A stretch of DNA of 64,000 nt from Chloranthus sessilifolius (GCA_021018995.1 CM037598.1:75162671-75226670); one strand, 5' to 3'; shown: positions 11,881 to 23,160, counted from the stretch's first letter. Made by a program: numbers and translations. The notes: generated by a model not told the origin, from the sequence alone.

Positions 11881-12229
11881 GGCAAAAGGAAAAATGCACT
11901 CTTGAGAGTAGAGATTTCTCTACGCTCCCTCAATCGATAGCAGACACGTGAAAAATACTTTTGCATTAATTCCGATTAGCTTTAGAAGGGTTTTCTTACT
12001 GACAGTGATAGGTAAAGTAAGTACGGGCTGCTAGTACTCCAGATGGAATGTCTCGTCAGGATATGGCGGTAAAACAATTCTGAAAAGCTCTCTGATTCTT
12101 TTAAACAATTCAAAAAAGGTACAGAGGTTCATTCTCTATCTGGCTCTCTTCAAGTTCATTCTCTCTTATTTTATTTCTTCTCTCGCTTACGCTTCTCTGC
12201 GAGACTCTCTATCAACTCTGGAATGGAAC

Positions 12230-13130
12230 TGAAGCGATAGCGCAGTAGAGAAAACATTATCTCTCTCTCTCTGGAGCTCTGACTGAAGCGCTTCGTACCA
12301 AAGAAAAATTTATCTCTCTCACTGGAGCTCTGACTGAAGCACTTCGTACCAAAGAAAAATTTATCTCTCCATCTCTAACGCAGAAGAGACAACTTTCCCA
12401 CTCTCTCTGGAGCTGACTAGAGTGCTAGCGACCAAGAGACATCTTTTTCTCTTACCGACTCTAGAGCTATGACTAGATAGAATCTTCGCTTTGTCAACTT
12501 TAAGAAGAGTGTCATTTGACGTAACTTTATAAATGAAGCAAGGTTATATATGTTACGATCGAGACATACACATTTTCTATGGATAGTTAAGGTTGGTCAT
12601 AGATGCGCAGGCGACGACGCTTCGTATGGCTTGCGTCATATCTTCGTATGTGAAGCGGAATAAAGCAACGACGCGACGAGTTAGAAGCGTCCTCGCTTTT
12701 AACTTGAAGCACAATCGCTCTTTGTGGTCGCGTCAGTGCTTCGTTATGAAGCGGTTTCCTTATTAGCCCGTTATTGATTTAGGGTGGAGATCATAAAATT
12801 ATATAAAGCACCAAAATATATAAATTAATTATATTCAACATAGAAGTGACATTGCTTCTTATGTGAGGCTCAACAAAGCGATGACACGACGAGTAAGAAG
12901 CGTCATCACTTTTAACTTAAAGCGCAATTGATCTTTGTGGCCACGTCAGCGCTTCGTTATGAAGCGGTTTTCTTATTAGCCCATTGTTGATTTAGGCTGG
13001 AGATCATAAAATTATATGAAGCATGAAAATGTGAGGCGATACAATGTGACAGCGCAAGGAGTTAGAAGCGTCATTGCTTCTAACTTGACGCGCTAACGCT
13101 CCTTAAGGCTGCAACATCGCTTCCTTATTA
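12230..13130. repeat. GAAGCG/CGCTTC motif array, left subterminal
   Basis: Irregular inverted hexamers, often GAAGCGTC followed 8-15 bp later by GCGCTTC or CGCTTC. Two blocks of about 200 bp (12620-12830 and 12850-13020) are diverged tandem copies (both contain TTATTAGCCC and GGAGATCATAAAATTATAT). Within 12264-12372 there is also a short tandem repeat, CTGACTGAAGCRCTTCGTACC. Confidence 0.85.
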
Positions 13131-13165
13131 GCTCATTGTTAATTTATTTTTCATCTAATATAGGG

Positions 13166-15530
13166 GCTGTAATGGACTCTATTGGAGGATTCAATGTAGG
13201 TGTTGTTGATTTAAATCTCACCCCCGAGACGGTTTCTTTAGAAGGAGTTTCACTTGCTTGTGATAGGGATATGAAAATGTTGCATAGTTGTGAGGGTCCG
13301 AGAATAACAACGATGAATGGAAGCCACGCATAGGCTTAAAATTCAAATATGAAGACGAGACATATTACTTTTATAATTTATACGTCATGAAAGTTGATTT
13401 TAGCGTTAGGAAAAGTAGCACTTACAAATCTGCAAAGGGAGAAATTATAAAGAGAAAATATGTATGTTCGTTCGAAGTGTTCAAGCAGCCTGACAAGCCC
13501 AAAATACACGCCAATATAAAGTGTTCAAGAGATAACAGATGCAGATATGAGACAAGATTGAAGATTAGGATCGATGAACAAAAGTTGTGGGAGGTAATGA
13601 AATTTAGAGAATCGCATAATCATCAGTTGTATACACCTACGAAGGTGAAGGATCTGCGATCACATAGTAAGATGATCGGGTCAAGTAAATCGTTGATAGG
13701 TACATTGGATGGCATAATCCCTCCATCGAAGATTTTTATGATTTTGTCGAGTTTGGATAGAGAGGCTGGTGTGATGTTAAACCCTCAACAAACTCAGGAT
13801 TACCTAAAAAATATAAGAAAAGAAAGTAACATTCATCCGATGTGCATGACCATTATCAAATCCTTCATTGATAGGCAGAATAAAGGAGATGATTTTTTCT
13901 TTGAAGCCGAGGGAGACGAAGAATATCCTATGCGTAGTATATTTTGGACTGATCACAGGTCATGGATGGCGTATCAATAATTTGGTGATGTGCTAGTATT
14001 CGACACTATTTATAAAACAAATAAATTGTTGTTGCCTTTCGTCCCATTCACGGGAGTCAACCATCATTGACAGTCAACGCTTTTAGATATGAGTTGCTCG
14101 CGAAGGAAATATCCGTTTGGTTGTTTAACACATGGCTGAAGTGTATGGGTGGTAAGAAACCTATGCAATCATCACCGATCAATACAGTGAGATGAGTAAG
14201 GCCATCTCCGAAGTTCTTCCGGGGACCATGCATCGCCTCTGCATATGATATATAGGGAGGAATGAATTGAACAATCTCTCACGGCTGAAGGTAAAGTTTG
14301 AGAATTTTAGGAGAGAGTACAATCAGTGCAAGTTCGGTCAAACGGTTGATAATTTTGAAAGGAGATGAGCAAAACTTGTGGAGGAATTTCAGTTGCAAGA
14401 TAACTTGTGATTGAAACAAATGTACGCCCTTAAAAGGAAATGGATTTCATGCTACTTGAGCGATACCTTTTGGGCCGGCATGACTACTACGCAACGTAGT
14501 GAAAGTATAAATTTTTTCTTCGAGTCCTATGTCAATGCCTAGACGAGTTTGACGAAATTTATCAAGCAATACAATCTTGTCGTCCAATCTCATTGCAATA
14601 AAAAAAATACGGAGGATCTCATCTCATTGTCTACGACACCAGAGCTCTTCTTTGGAAATTCAATCGAGAGGCATGCCGCTACATTGTATATGAGAACCAT
14701 GTTCGATAGATTTTACTCTGAGTTTCGAAAGTTTACCTCTTTTAAGTCCTAAAAGGTGGTCGGAGAGAAAGCCGGGGCGATCATTGTATACGAAGTGTAT
14801 AGAAGTGGTGGGAATGGCACGGAGGATAGTAGTCAAACATTCAAAGTTTGTTTTGAATGTCGAGATGGTACGGTTACTTGTGAGTGCAAATACTTCTAGA
14901 CTGAGGGTTTGTTGTGTTCTCACATATTCTATATTTACTTCAAGGAAGGGAAAGACCAAATTCCATCTAAGTACATTCGACCTCGATGGACGAAAGAAGC
15001 TAGATATAGTAATATATGTTTGGCTGGCTATAGTGAGAAAGTGGATTCCAATTCTGTCTCTACGATGAAAATATGGAAGCTAAGAGAAGCAGATTGACAT
15101 TAATTCAGTTGGGGATGGAATTGAATCGCTTGGTTGATTACATATTGGAATGGATGAAAAAATTATTAGAACGTGTGAAGGCCATTAGAACGGAAGAGGA
15201 TAATGAAAGACCCACTAGCATCATGTCCTCTCCGATCGAATCCAACCTATTTAGCCAAGGAATTTCATTATAAGAACATGTCAGCATTACAGTGTGAGAT
15301 CCAGTACGATGTGCCACCAAAGGTAGGCCAACCAACAACGATAGAATGAAGTATGGAATGGAGGTTTATTTTGAAAAATAAAAGAAAAAGAGATGCTATT
15401 GTGAGGACTGTGGTGAGTTGGGTCATAAAATTATCACTTGCACGGTAAAGAGGGTCAGGATGATGGCTGCTAGCGCTGGACAGAGCCAAACAGAACATGG
15501 GAGTGCTAGACAAAGCCAAACAAAATAGGG
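13166..15530 (+). pseudogene. MULE transposase with FAR1 DNA-binding domain, decayed
   Basis: Begins around an ATG at 13172, in phase with VVDLNLTPETVSLEG. A FAR1 DNA-binding domain follows (13318-13640: GLKFKYEDETYYFYNLYV ... KRKYVCSFEVFKQ, CSRDNRCRYETRLKI, FRESHNHQ). The MULE catalytic region follows: VLVFDTIYKTNKLLLPFVPF (about 13990), ITDQYSEMSKAISEVLPGTM (about 14175), then RKWISCYL..TFWAGM and TTQRSESINFFFESYVNA. A SWIM zinc finger (TVTCECKYF ... LLCSHIFYIYFKEGKDQIP) lies at 14870-14970, and a CCHC knuckle (CYCEDCGELGHKIITC) at 15390-15440. As a plain DNA transposon: stops occur at 13331 and 13978, and several frame changes between 14060 and 14550 and before the SWIM finger. It cannot make a full protein as it stands. 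Confidence 0.88.
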
Positions 15531-15549
15531 GAAGATGGAAAGTACGGTT

Positions 15550-16090
15550 TCGCAGAGTCACGATGATTATATTTTTTGAAAAGTGGTATCGCTTCACATT
15601 TGGTAATGCTGGCGCTTTGCTATCAAAGCGATATCGCTTCGAATTGAAAGCGTGGGCGCGTCTAATTGTCTTCTACGCGTTGGTGGACTTTTTTTTTATG
15701 CACTGACGCTTCTTTACTTAGTGTCCTCGCCTATCTGACCAGAACTGTATTTTGAATCATGTGGATAGCCCATGACCATCTTTGCATGTGTTGAATTTAT
15801 TATTTTTTATGCGTTCATTCTCGATTTTAGGATTGAATTCAACATTTCGTGATCATCATTCTGAAGCGACGACATCTCATACGAAAGCGATCTAGCTTCA
15901 TGTAGGAAGCGGCGACGCTCTTATTTCGAAGTGTGGGCGCTTCATTTATTGAAGCGTGGTCACTTGTTCACTGAAATGTCATTGCTTCCAAATGGAAGTG
16001 TTAGCGCTTTGGCGCTTAAATTAAGGCCGATGACGCTTTCTTACTGTAAGTAGAAGGTCCATCGCTTCTAAATTGAAGCGCCATCACTTA
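15550..16090. repeat. GAAGCG/CGCTTC motif array between the two genes
   Basis: Same motif type as 12.2-13.1 kb (AAAGCGATATCGCTTCGA, GAAGCGGCGACGCTC, GAAGTGTGGGCGCTTC and similar). It fills the gap between the 3' end of the transposase and the 3' end of the convergent DUF1985 gene. Confidence 0.85.
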
Positions 16091-16099
16091 TTGTGGACC

Positions 16100-19000
16100 A
16101 CTCTCTTTAATATAATTATCAAAATCTCTAAAATCTGTGCTCATGCATGTGAGTTCAACGGCGACCATGCAAAAACTCTTCCTCTTCTTTTAAATGTCTT
16201 CTCTCTTGTCCATGACCCTAAAGTATGCAGTCATTATCTGCATATAAAAGTGTAAATATCAATATGGAATTAGGATAGCGACATGGTTGAATAGGGACTA
16301 ATAGCAACTGGATCTTCTACTTCTTATTTGGATCGAAGGCAACACATCAACTCGACGGTAATACGCTGAGACCCAATGGTCGAGATGACTGTCCTACGCT
16401 TAAATTAAAACATAAGTGGATCAGTCTCTAACGATTCAAAGTAGATGTTGGGCATATCTCAAATAGCATTCATATAAGCCTGAGGTGGTGCATCAGCGGT
16501 CGATAAACCCATCACTTTGGCCTTCTTTTTGTAGGTTTGGGAGACCAGCTCTCCCTTTTTTTGAGTGAGCTTGCGAGGACGGATTCGGGAGGCTTTTAGC
16601 CCGGGTCCTCTCACTTCTCTTGAAAGATAATAGGACTTCGTCCTCCACTTCTCCTTTTCGTACCGAAGTAGGCGGTGGTGGAGGAGGCAGAGATTGTTGT
16701 TGGGAATATCTCCTTTATAGGAGGTTGAGTTGTGGACCCTCGTGGTGGTGGTGGTGGGGGAGAGAGGCAAGACTTTCGATTGGGCTTGGGTTGTGGGTGG
16801 GGTTGGGGTTTGGCCTGGGGTTGTGGTTGTGGTTGGGCCAGGGGCTGTGGTTGTAGTTGGGGTTGGGGTTGGGCTTGGGGTTGTGATTTTGGGTAGAGTT
16901 GGGGCTTGGGCTGGGGATTGGGTTGGGCCTGGGGCTTGGGCTTGGGCTGGGGATTGGATTGTGGTTGGAGTTAGGCCTAGGGCTTGGGCTTGGGCTGAGG
17001 CTGGGGATTGGGGTTTGGGTTGAGCCTGGGGCTGTGGTTGGGGTTGGACCTGGTGTTTGAGCTTGGGCTTGGGTTGAGGATTGGGTTGTGGTTGGGGTTT
17101 GGGTTGGGCCTGGGGCTGAGGTTGGGGTTGGGCCCGAGGCTTGGGCTAGGGATTGGGTTATGCGTCAGGTTGGGCCTGGGGTTGTGGTTGGGGTTGGGCC
17201 TGGGGCTTGGGCTGGGGATTAGGTTGTGGTTGGGGTTTGGGTTGGGCTTGGGGCTGTGGTTGGGGTTGGGCTTGAGGCTAGGGCTTGGGCTAGGGATTGG
17301 GTTGGGCCTAGGGCTGTGGTTGGTGTTGGGCCTGGGGCTTGGGCTGGGGATTGGGTTGTACGTGGGATTGGGGTTGGGCCTAGAGCTTGGGCTTGGGTTG
17401 TGCGTGGGAATGGGGCAGGGGCTGTGGTTTTGATTAGGGCTTGGGCTTGAGATTGGGTTGTGTGCGGGGTTGGGCTTGGGGCTATGGTTGGGGTTGGGAC
17501 CTGGGGCTTTGGTTGGACATTGGGTTGTGTGTCGGGTTGGGGTTGTGGGTGGGGTTGGAGCTCGGGGCAGTACCATCCCTTCGGGCAGGTGATGCAAGTC
17601 ACCCCGGCTTCGAACGATAGCAAACCTTTATCGTTGGGGGATATATTTATGATAACCCTCAGCGAGGCCCACCTGACTTCCCTCCATACCGCGGACTTGC
17701 AATATGATAAGAATATCAGTTCATGTTTAAAAAATAGTTAACATATAGAAGCGTTCGCGCTTCATGTTCGAAGTGTCAACGCATCATAGAAAAGCATTGT
17801 TGCCTCCTATAGAAGCATCAGTGCTTGATATGGAGGCATCGACACATCATAGTCGAAGCGTTACCGCTTCATAGTCTAACTGTCTTCGCTCCTGTAGAAG
17901 CGTTAGCGCTTGATATGGAGGCGTCAACGCTTCATAGTAGAAGCATCACCGCTTCATAGTCGAAGCGTTGACACATCATAGGGAAGCGTCTGTGCTTCGT
18001 CAAGCTTAATATTTTTTCAATATAGTTTAGAATCTTTACCTTTTATTTCTGGTTTCCTTGGTCCAGCTGAAGAACCATTACCTTCAGTTGTTAGTTCTCC
18101 TATTCCAGCTGAACAACCTTTACACGGAGGTCGTCAATTGACCTCTCACAGTCTGTAATTTTTGAATCGGCAGACTGTTTTCATTTTTTATCAATTCACT
18201 GTTCCGCGAAACTGACGAGATTTGGGTTCTGCTTCTCCCTCTTCTTTTTCATCTTCTTCCTCCTCCGCTATCTCTTCTTCTTCTTCATCCTCCTCCGCCT
18301 CTTCCTCACCCGAGACGCTAATAATGTTAATGTCCATTTTCTTCATCCACACAGTAATGAGAGGGACCGTTTGTCCTTCACCCACTTGTCTCCTGTTCTC
18401 AAAGCAGCTTCTATTACGTGAATGGTGCTTTCGCCGGGTGTGGCCTCCAGGATAGATATTTTATATTATTTTTGATTGATTAAGAATCTAAGAATACACG
18501 ACGGGTTCTTTATGAACTGATTACGCTCATTATAGAAGTTCCATTGCTTCTTTTCGTAGCGATTATGCTAGTGTTATGGGCGCCATAGTCTCATTTAGAA
18601 GCGAATCTTGTCTTTTAGAGGCATTATCGCTTCATTTGAAGGAGGTTGCGTCTCTACATTGCAGCAATAACGTCTACATTTGGATGCGATTGTGCTCGTA
18701 TTAGATTAGAGACGCCATCGCTTCATTTCGTAGCGATTGCGCTAGTGTTAGAGGCACTATCGCTTTATTTAGAAGCGAATCTCGTCTTTTAGAGGCACCA
18801 TCACTTCATTTGAAATCGTTTGTGCTTCTATATTCTAGCGATATCACCTATATTTGGATGCGATATTGCTTCGTTTCAAATTTACCTTGCGCTAAAAGTC
18901 TGCGATGTACAGTTTTCTAATTTTATCGTTTGTTTCCCATTTCAGCAGCCTTGGAAAGTAGACGACGTCAACAACCTTGTGCGGGGTGCACCACCGTTAA

Positions 19001-20030
19001 TCTCATACGCCTAGATCTAAGAAAAATAAAATAAATATTTGATGACTTTCGTAATCATCAGCGCTTCATAGGAAACAAAATAGAAAATTCTTGGAGACGA
19101 CATTACCTGCAGGGCAATAGTGCATCCGTAAATATTGTAAACACGCTTTGCTTTTACTTTCTCAGCTATACCCCTTATCCTTTTCGCTTTGTCCACACAC
19201 ATTAGAAGATGGTTATATGGGTGATGACCCCATGAATATACGTTAAAAGTGGGGAGATCATCCACGAGGTCGAGGGTGTATTTTGTGTTTGGAAATAGGA
19301 CAGTGGCGAGGACGAACAACAGAGAGAGTTTCAGAAAGTTGTCGCCAGTATCCTGCCCAAGACTCTTAATCGCATTTTTGATGTGTGCCCGATTGACAAC
19401 TTTGAGGCCCCTAAAAAACTTATATCTAATGCTCTATTCTTCTGGAATCTCTACCTTCGGAGCGTAATCGGTTGGGTCGGTCATTCGAAGACCAGTTATC
19501 AAGGAAAAATTAAGGGTCTGAAATTTGATAATACCAAACTTGCCAGTCTCAAATTTTCAAACGTTGTCATGGTCCCAAAATTTGATGATTGCATCCAGGA
19601 GGCTGTTGATGCTCCTAACACCCTTTTGAGCCACAAAGAATATATTGAAGACCAAATCATTAAGCAATTTTTTCCTCCCCTCAGATGTCGCGTCATAAAT
19701 GACCCGACACTTTTCGGTGGTGCACTTAGCGGTTGGGGTCTTGAGATCTATCTTCAAAATATGTGACACAGAAAAAGGAGAAGTTTAGAGAAGAATGTAG
19801 TAATAATAGGAGAGACATCGCTTTCATGTACAGGCGCAAGCGCCTCAAATGTTGAAGCATCGACGCTTCAAAAGCTAGAGCGGTGAAGCGCGCTCGCCCA
19901 TATATGAGGCACAAAGGCTTAATCTATGGAAGAGATGACACTTCTATTTTATATTTTTAAAACGAGACGGACATAAAACTACACTCACCTTATTAGTAGA
20001 TGCAGAAATAGAGTTTCGCCGCTTTGATGT
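16100..20030 (-). CDS. DUF1985-domain gene carried by the MULE, probably broken
   Basis: Read on the minus strand. A DUF1985-like region lies at about 19770-18950: KCRVIYDATSEGRKKLL, LLDAIIKFWDH, FSLITGLRMTDPTDYAP, IRYKFFRGLKVVNRAHIKN, LKLSLLFVLATVLFPN, DLVDDLPTFNVYSWG, YNIYGCTIALQ, then AYE after a gap. Then come an acidic segment (18385-18191, EEEAEEDEEEEEIAEEEEDE), a proline-rich repetitive segment (17597-16977) and a basic segment (SRIRPRKLTQKKGELVSQTY near 16560). Plant DUF1985 proteins are often fused to a Ulp1-like C48 protease; the segment left of 16450 may be a remnant of one (DHWVSAYYRRVDVL) but no catalytic triad is clear. Exon limits are not fixed and in-frame stops are present (for example near 19445). 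Function unknown; probably transposon-borne. Confidence 0.6.
16790..17570. repeat. GC-rich minisatellite (proline-rich when read on the minus strand)
   Basis: Degenerate tandem units of about 12-30 bp built on GGGGTTGGGCTTGGGGTTGTGG. On the minus strand it reads as Pro/Asn/Ser repeats (NPNHSPRPNPN), on the plus strand as Gly/Leu/Trp/Val repeats. Several frames are open on both strands simply because the repeat lacks stops, so openness alone does not prove coding. Position between the acidic and basic parts of the DUF1985 gene favours the minus-strand reading. Confidence 0.85.
17740..18000. repeat. GAAGCG/CGCTTC motif array inside the DUF1985 gene
   Basis: Very regular here: about twelve motifs in 260 bp, with ATAGAAGCGTTMGCGCTTSAT and TCGAAGCGTTACCGCTTCATAG-like units. 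Probably an intron between the acidic and proline-rich coding blocks. Confidence 0.88.
18520..18880. repeat. GAAGCG-type motif array upstream of the acidic exon
   Basis: Motifs drift to GTAGCGATTGCGCTAGTGTT, ATTTAGAAGCGAATC and AGAGGCACYATCRCTTCATT. Two diverged copies of a block (18555-18640 and 18715-18800) can be seen. It lies between the DUF1985 and acidic blocks, again where an intron would be. Confidence 0.8.
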
Positions 20031-20560
20031 TTCTTACTGTGCTCTGAGAAGATGAAAATTGGGAGGGCGAAGGCGAGAAGTAATTTGTAAATTTCTAATT
20101 CACAAAATTCCCGCCTTAAATATTTATCTCGAATAGGAATGATGGTCATTGGACGACACAATGTCAAATGCGTAAACCCGTCTGCCTCACCCCGCTCCTC
20201 ATTTAATGTTTTGACAAAATATGGGGCGCTTCGTCTCAAAATAGTGTTACGCGTCAAAATTTGGAGCGCCTCTTATAATGTACGGAGCGCTAACGCTTTC
20301 TTCTCGTCACGAAATATAGTGTCAACGCTTCTTACCTGAGCGTCAACGCTTCTTACCTGAAAACCACGATATCATGTGTCACTTTTAATTAATGATATTA
20401 CATCATAAATCGCGATAGCACGTCGTACCTGAGCGCTAGTACTTCTTACCTGAGTGCCAACGCTTCTCTTCTTACTTGAAAACCACGATATCATGCACCA
20501 CTTTTAATTAATGATATTACATTATAAATTGCGATAATGCATCGTATAGGAAGCACAATC
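19830..20560. repeat. GAAGCG-type motif array, right subterminal
   Basis: Includes GAAGCATCGACGCTTC (19853) and, at 20300-20560, two tandem copies of a block of about 120 bp with GTCAACGCTTCTTACCTGA and AAACCACGATATCATG. Partly interrupted by the first DUF1985 coding block near 20000. Confidence 0.75.
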
Positions 20561-20806
20561 AGGTGGTTTTCTTGTTTGTTTTTTCGAATATAATAATGAC
20601 AAAATTAAGATGTCAGACACAGACTCCCAACGCCACGCCACGCTTTGCCTTTTTTATTCTGTCAGTGTCAGTTCAGTGATAACTATGATTAAAGCGCAGT
20701 AAAATTAGGAAAATGAGAGATTGTCGCATCAGCTACAGAGGCGCTACGTGTCGAGCTCCTATCAATATGCACAGAGATATTTCTATGCCCGAGCGCATAT
20801 CCCCAG

Positions 20807-20821
20807 GTCTCTCTCTTTCTT

Positions 20822-20901
<80 letters not shown>
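20807..20901. repeat. (CT)n(AT)n compound microsatellite
   Basis: Right flank of the Mutator-like element and left flank of the MITE at 20902. Confidence 0.95.
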
Positions 20902-20904
<3 letters not shown>

Positions 20905-21270
20905 AGCCGGTTCCTTGATGCTCAAGTTTCTTTAGATATCATGGAGATCAATGTGACATCAAAAACACTGTTTGGGTGAGACGGATAGCATGGGAGATGA
21001 CTTAGATCAATTTAAAAAAAAAAAAATCAAAAATTTTCCTTTTGAAGCCTCTATCAAAGTTTGATTAATTTCAATGATTTAAATTTCCAGGCTAAAAATA
21101 ATACATGGTGGAGATGAGTTTCCAAACTTTTTTTTAGTTAAATAAGATCTAAACAATGCACTCGCGCTTTGTGTTCGATCAATTTAGTGTCATGCTGCGA
21201 ATTAAAGGTTTTCCCCAATCTTAAAGGGCGCTTGAGCTTTCTTCAATGGAGGACAAACACCTTTTCATAT
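20902..21270. mobile_element. MITE (family G), first copy
   Basis: Starts GGAGCCGGTTCC after an (AT)n tract and ends near CTTTTC before another AT tract (21271). It shares TTAGATCAATTT, TCAAAGTTTGA, TACATGGTGGAGATGAGTTT and ATCTAAACAATGCAC with the element at 21657-22021. Non-coding. Confidence 0.7.
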
Positions 21271-21349
21271 ATATATATTAGTCATAAACTCAAGTTTTTA
21301 ACCAATAACCATTTTTACTTTTTTTTTTAATATATGTGTGTTTTACATA

Positions 21350-21600
21350 TTGGAGCCATTATTTGCACTCGCTTTTGAAGTGATTGCACCAAAGTTTAAA
21401 AAAAGACTTTGTATTTTAGAGACATGTGACATGTGAAAACGCAATTTAGACTGTTTGATTTAAAGTTCATGATTTAAATCAGACGCCCTAGATTGCATTT
21501 TCACATGTCACATATCCCTAAAATACAAAATCTTTTTTTTACCTTGGTGCAATCATTTAAAAAGCGTGTGCAAGTAATGGCTCCCTTTACATGTTTATTA
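21350..21600. mobile_element. Short foldback element
   Basis: GACATGTGACATGTGAAAACGCAATTT at 21421 is repeated in reverse at 21490 (ATTGCATTTTCACATGTCACAT). Arms also share AAATACAAARTCTTTTTT and a GAGCCATT/AATGGCTC pair at the outer ends. Followed by (AT)n. Non-coding. Confidence 0.65.
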
Positions 21601-21601
21601 A

Positions 21602-21656
<55 letters not shown>
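21601..21656. repeat. (AT)n microsatellite
   Basis: Left flank of MITE family G, second copy. Confidence 0.95.
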
Positions 21657-21661
<5 letters not shown>

Positions 21662-22018
21662 AGCCGGTTAGGTCCTCCAATGTAGGACGGTGACCGTCCT
21701 CTAATGGAGGGCGGTGACCATCCTCCAAGATCCACGTGGAGCACAAGTGGACAGTTTAGATCAATTTTTTTTAAAAAATTCGAAAAATAAATTTTAAACC
21801 CACAAGTCAAAGTTTGACGGTTTTCATTGGTACACATTTCACGGTTCAAAATATATACGGTGGAGATGAGTTTTTAATTTTTTTTTTTTCAAAGATAATC
21901 TAAACAATGCACCCAAGGTCCACGTGGCACCCAAAAAGTGTTTTGAGTGACAGGAGGAGCTCCACGTGAAAGGTTGGAGGACGGTGACCGTCCTCCTATG
22001 AAGGACGGAGGCCTTTTC

Positions 22019-22021
<3 letters not shown>
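21657..22021. mobile_element. MITE (family G), second copy, flanked by (AT)n on both sides
   Basis: Begins GGGAGCCGGTTAGGTCCTCC and ends GGAGGCCTTTTCCAC. Both arms carry the perfect palindrome GGACGGTGACCGTCC and a CTCCACGTG or CCACGTGGA motif. The interior matches the copy at 20902-21270. No coding sequence; the open frames that cross it run out into the AT tracts. Confidence 0.85.
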
Positions 22022-22087
<66 letters not shown>

Positions 22088-22095
22088 TATATATA
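22022..22095. repeat. (AT)n microsatellite
   Basis: Right flank of MITE family G, with one A-A slip near 22080. Confidence 0.95.
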
Positions 22096-22666
22096 ATGGA
22101 TATCCAAGGCTGGCTACGCACCATTCGGCCGTAGCCCAGCCTGTTCTAAACCGGGTCGGGTTTAGAGACTTAAAAAAGTCAGATTTTTCGGGCCACGTTG
22201 CAGGCCAACAAGGGCGATTGATCGCTCTACTCGACACGGTAACTGGAAATTGTAAAATAACAAGAATAACCTTGTAAAGAGGCCCGTTTTGTGTTCGTGT
22301 ATCGGTGGTTTAGGTCACTAACATTGAGGCGTGGCACGTCGATTCCGAATATTTGTTGAATTTTAAGAAGAAATTCATAGGCAGGTGTTGGCCCATTAAG
22401 CCAACGAGCCGGCAGACCCCTTTAAGGCCTGGGCTATAGAAATTATCCTAACGAGCCATATCCAGTCAGTCCCAATTACTAATCAAGCGGTGCCAAAGCC
22501 CATTATACAGCCCAAACATGTTTCTTCTAGCATAGCCCATTCTCAGGCCCAATTTATAAACAGGCTGGGCTCAAGTTAGCAGCCAACATCTAATAAATAA
22601 AATTAGGTAATTTCAGGCCACCCCCACCCACCCCTTGTCAGAGCTTGGGACCTTAGACTACATGTT

Positions 22667-23160
22667 AAGGATGTCAATAGTTTAGGTCAAGTTGGGCCAA
22701 ATGTCTTTATTTTTACATGGGCTTTACAAACTTAGCTTGAGCCCGATCCATTTATAAGCCGGACCTAAGATATTGGGCCAAGCTTGATCTACCCACCTAA
22801 CCTGAGCAGTGCTCAACCTGGCATCCCGATGAGCCATCCTGGTCTATTAACCCAGTCTTTTTCTCTGTGCAATGATAAAAGGCTTGGGCTGTCAAGCGTG
22901 AAAGTGCAGTTTTGAGTCGAGTGAGCAGCAAAGTTTGAGCATAAAAGAGGCATAAATTAGGTCGGTATCCCGTCCACACCTTTTTCCTTTTTCTCCGTGG
23001 CTATCAACATGCCGAGTCTACGCTCAACGGTTCAGCCTAATGGGTCGGGCTCAGACTTAAAATTAGATCATAATCAATAATCAACCCAATCCCACAAATA
23101 TTTTAACAATTTCACTTGATGCCCTGCCCAAGCTTTTAGGACCCAGCCCATTGACACCCC
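22667..23160. mobile_element. Degraded hAT-type MITE (GTCAATGGGCC family)
   Basis: Left end GGATGTCAATAGTTTAGGTC and right end CAGCCCATTGACACCCC are imperfect inverted repeats like those at 10876. The interior carries many GGCCCA, GAGCCCGA and CCGGACC motifs typical of this family. The segment from 22100 to 22660 has similar GGCCCA-rich text and may be another fragment. Confidence 0.55.

Larger units (their letters stand above)
11881..20806 (+). mobile_element. Large Mutator-like element (FAR1-type MULE with DUF1985 gene)
   Basis: Bounded by (CT)n(AT)n microsatellites. The left end (GTAGAGATTTCTCTACGC, AATCGATAG, GACACGTG) and the reverse complement of the right end (GCATAGAAATATCTCTGTGC, TTGATAGGAGC, GACACGTAG) form an imperfect inverted repeat. 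The same repeat bounds the foldback element at 2927-3856. It holds a decayed FAR1/MULE transposase on the plus strand and a DUF1985-type gene on the minus strand, an arrangement known from plant MULEs that carry Ulp1-like genes. All spaces between coding blocks are filled with GAAGCG/CGCTTC motifs. The ends were set by eye; the usual 9-bp duplication is obscured by the microsatellites. Confidence 0.7.

Noticed and set aside
13166-15530. Host FAR1/FHY3 transcription factor gene
   Set aside because: FAR1 and SWIM domains are present, but the frame has stops and shifts, it carries a CCHC knuckle, and it sits within transposon ends; decayed MULE transposase fits better.
20689-22237. Open frames with long Tyr-Ile repeats
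   Set aside because: Translations of (AT)n microsatellites, open only because the repeat has no stop.
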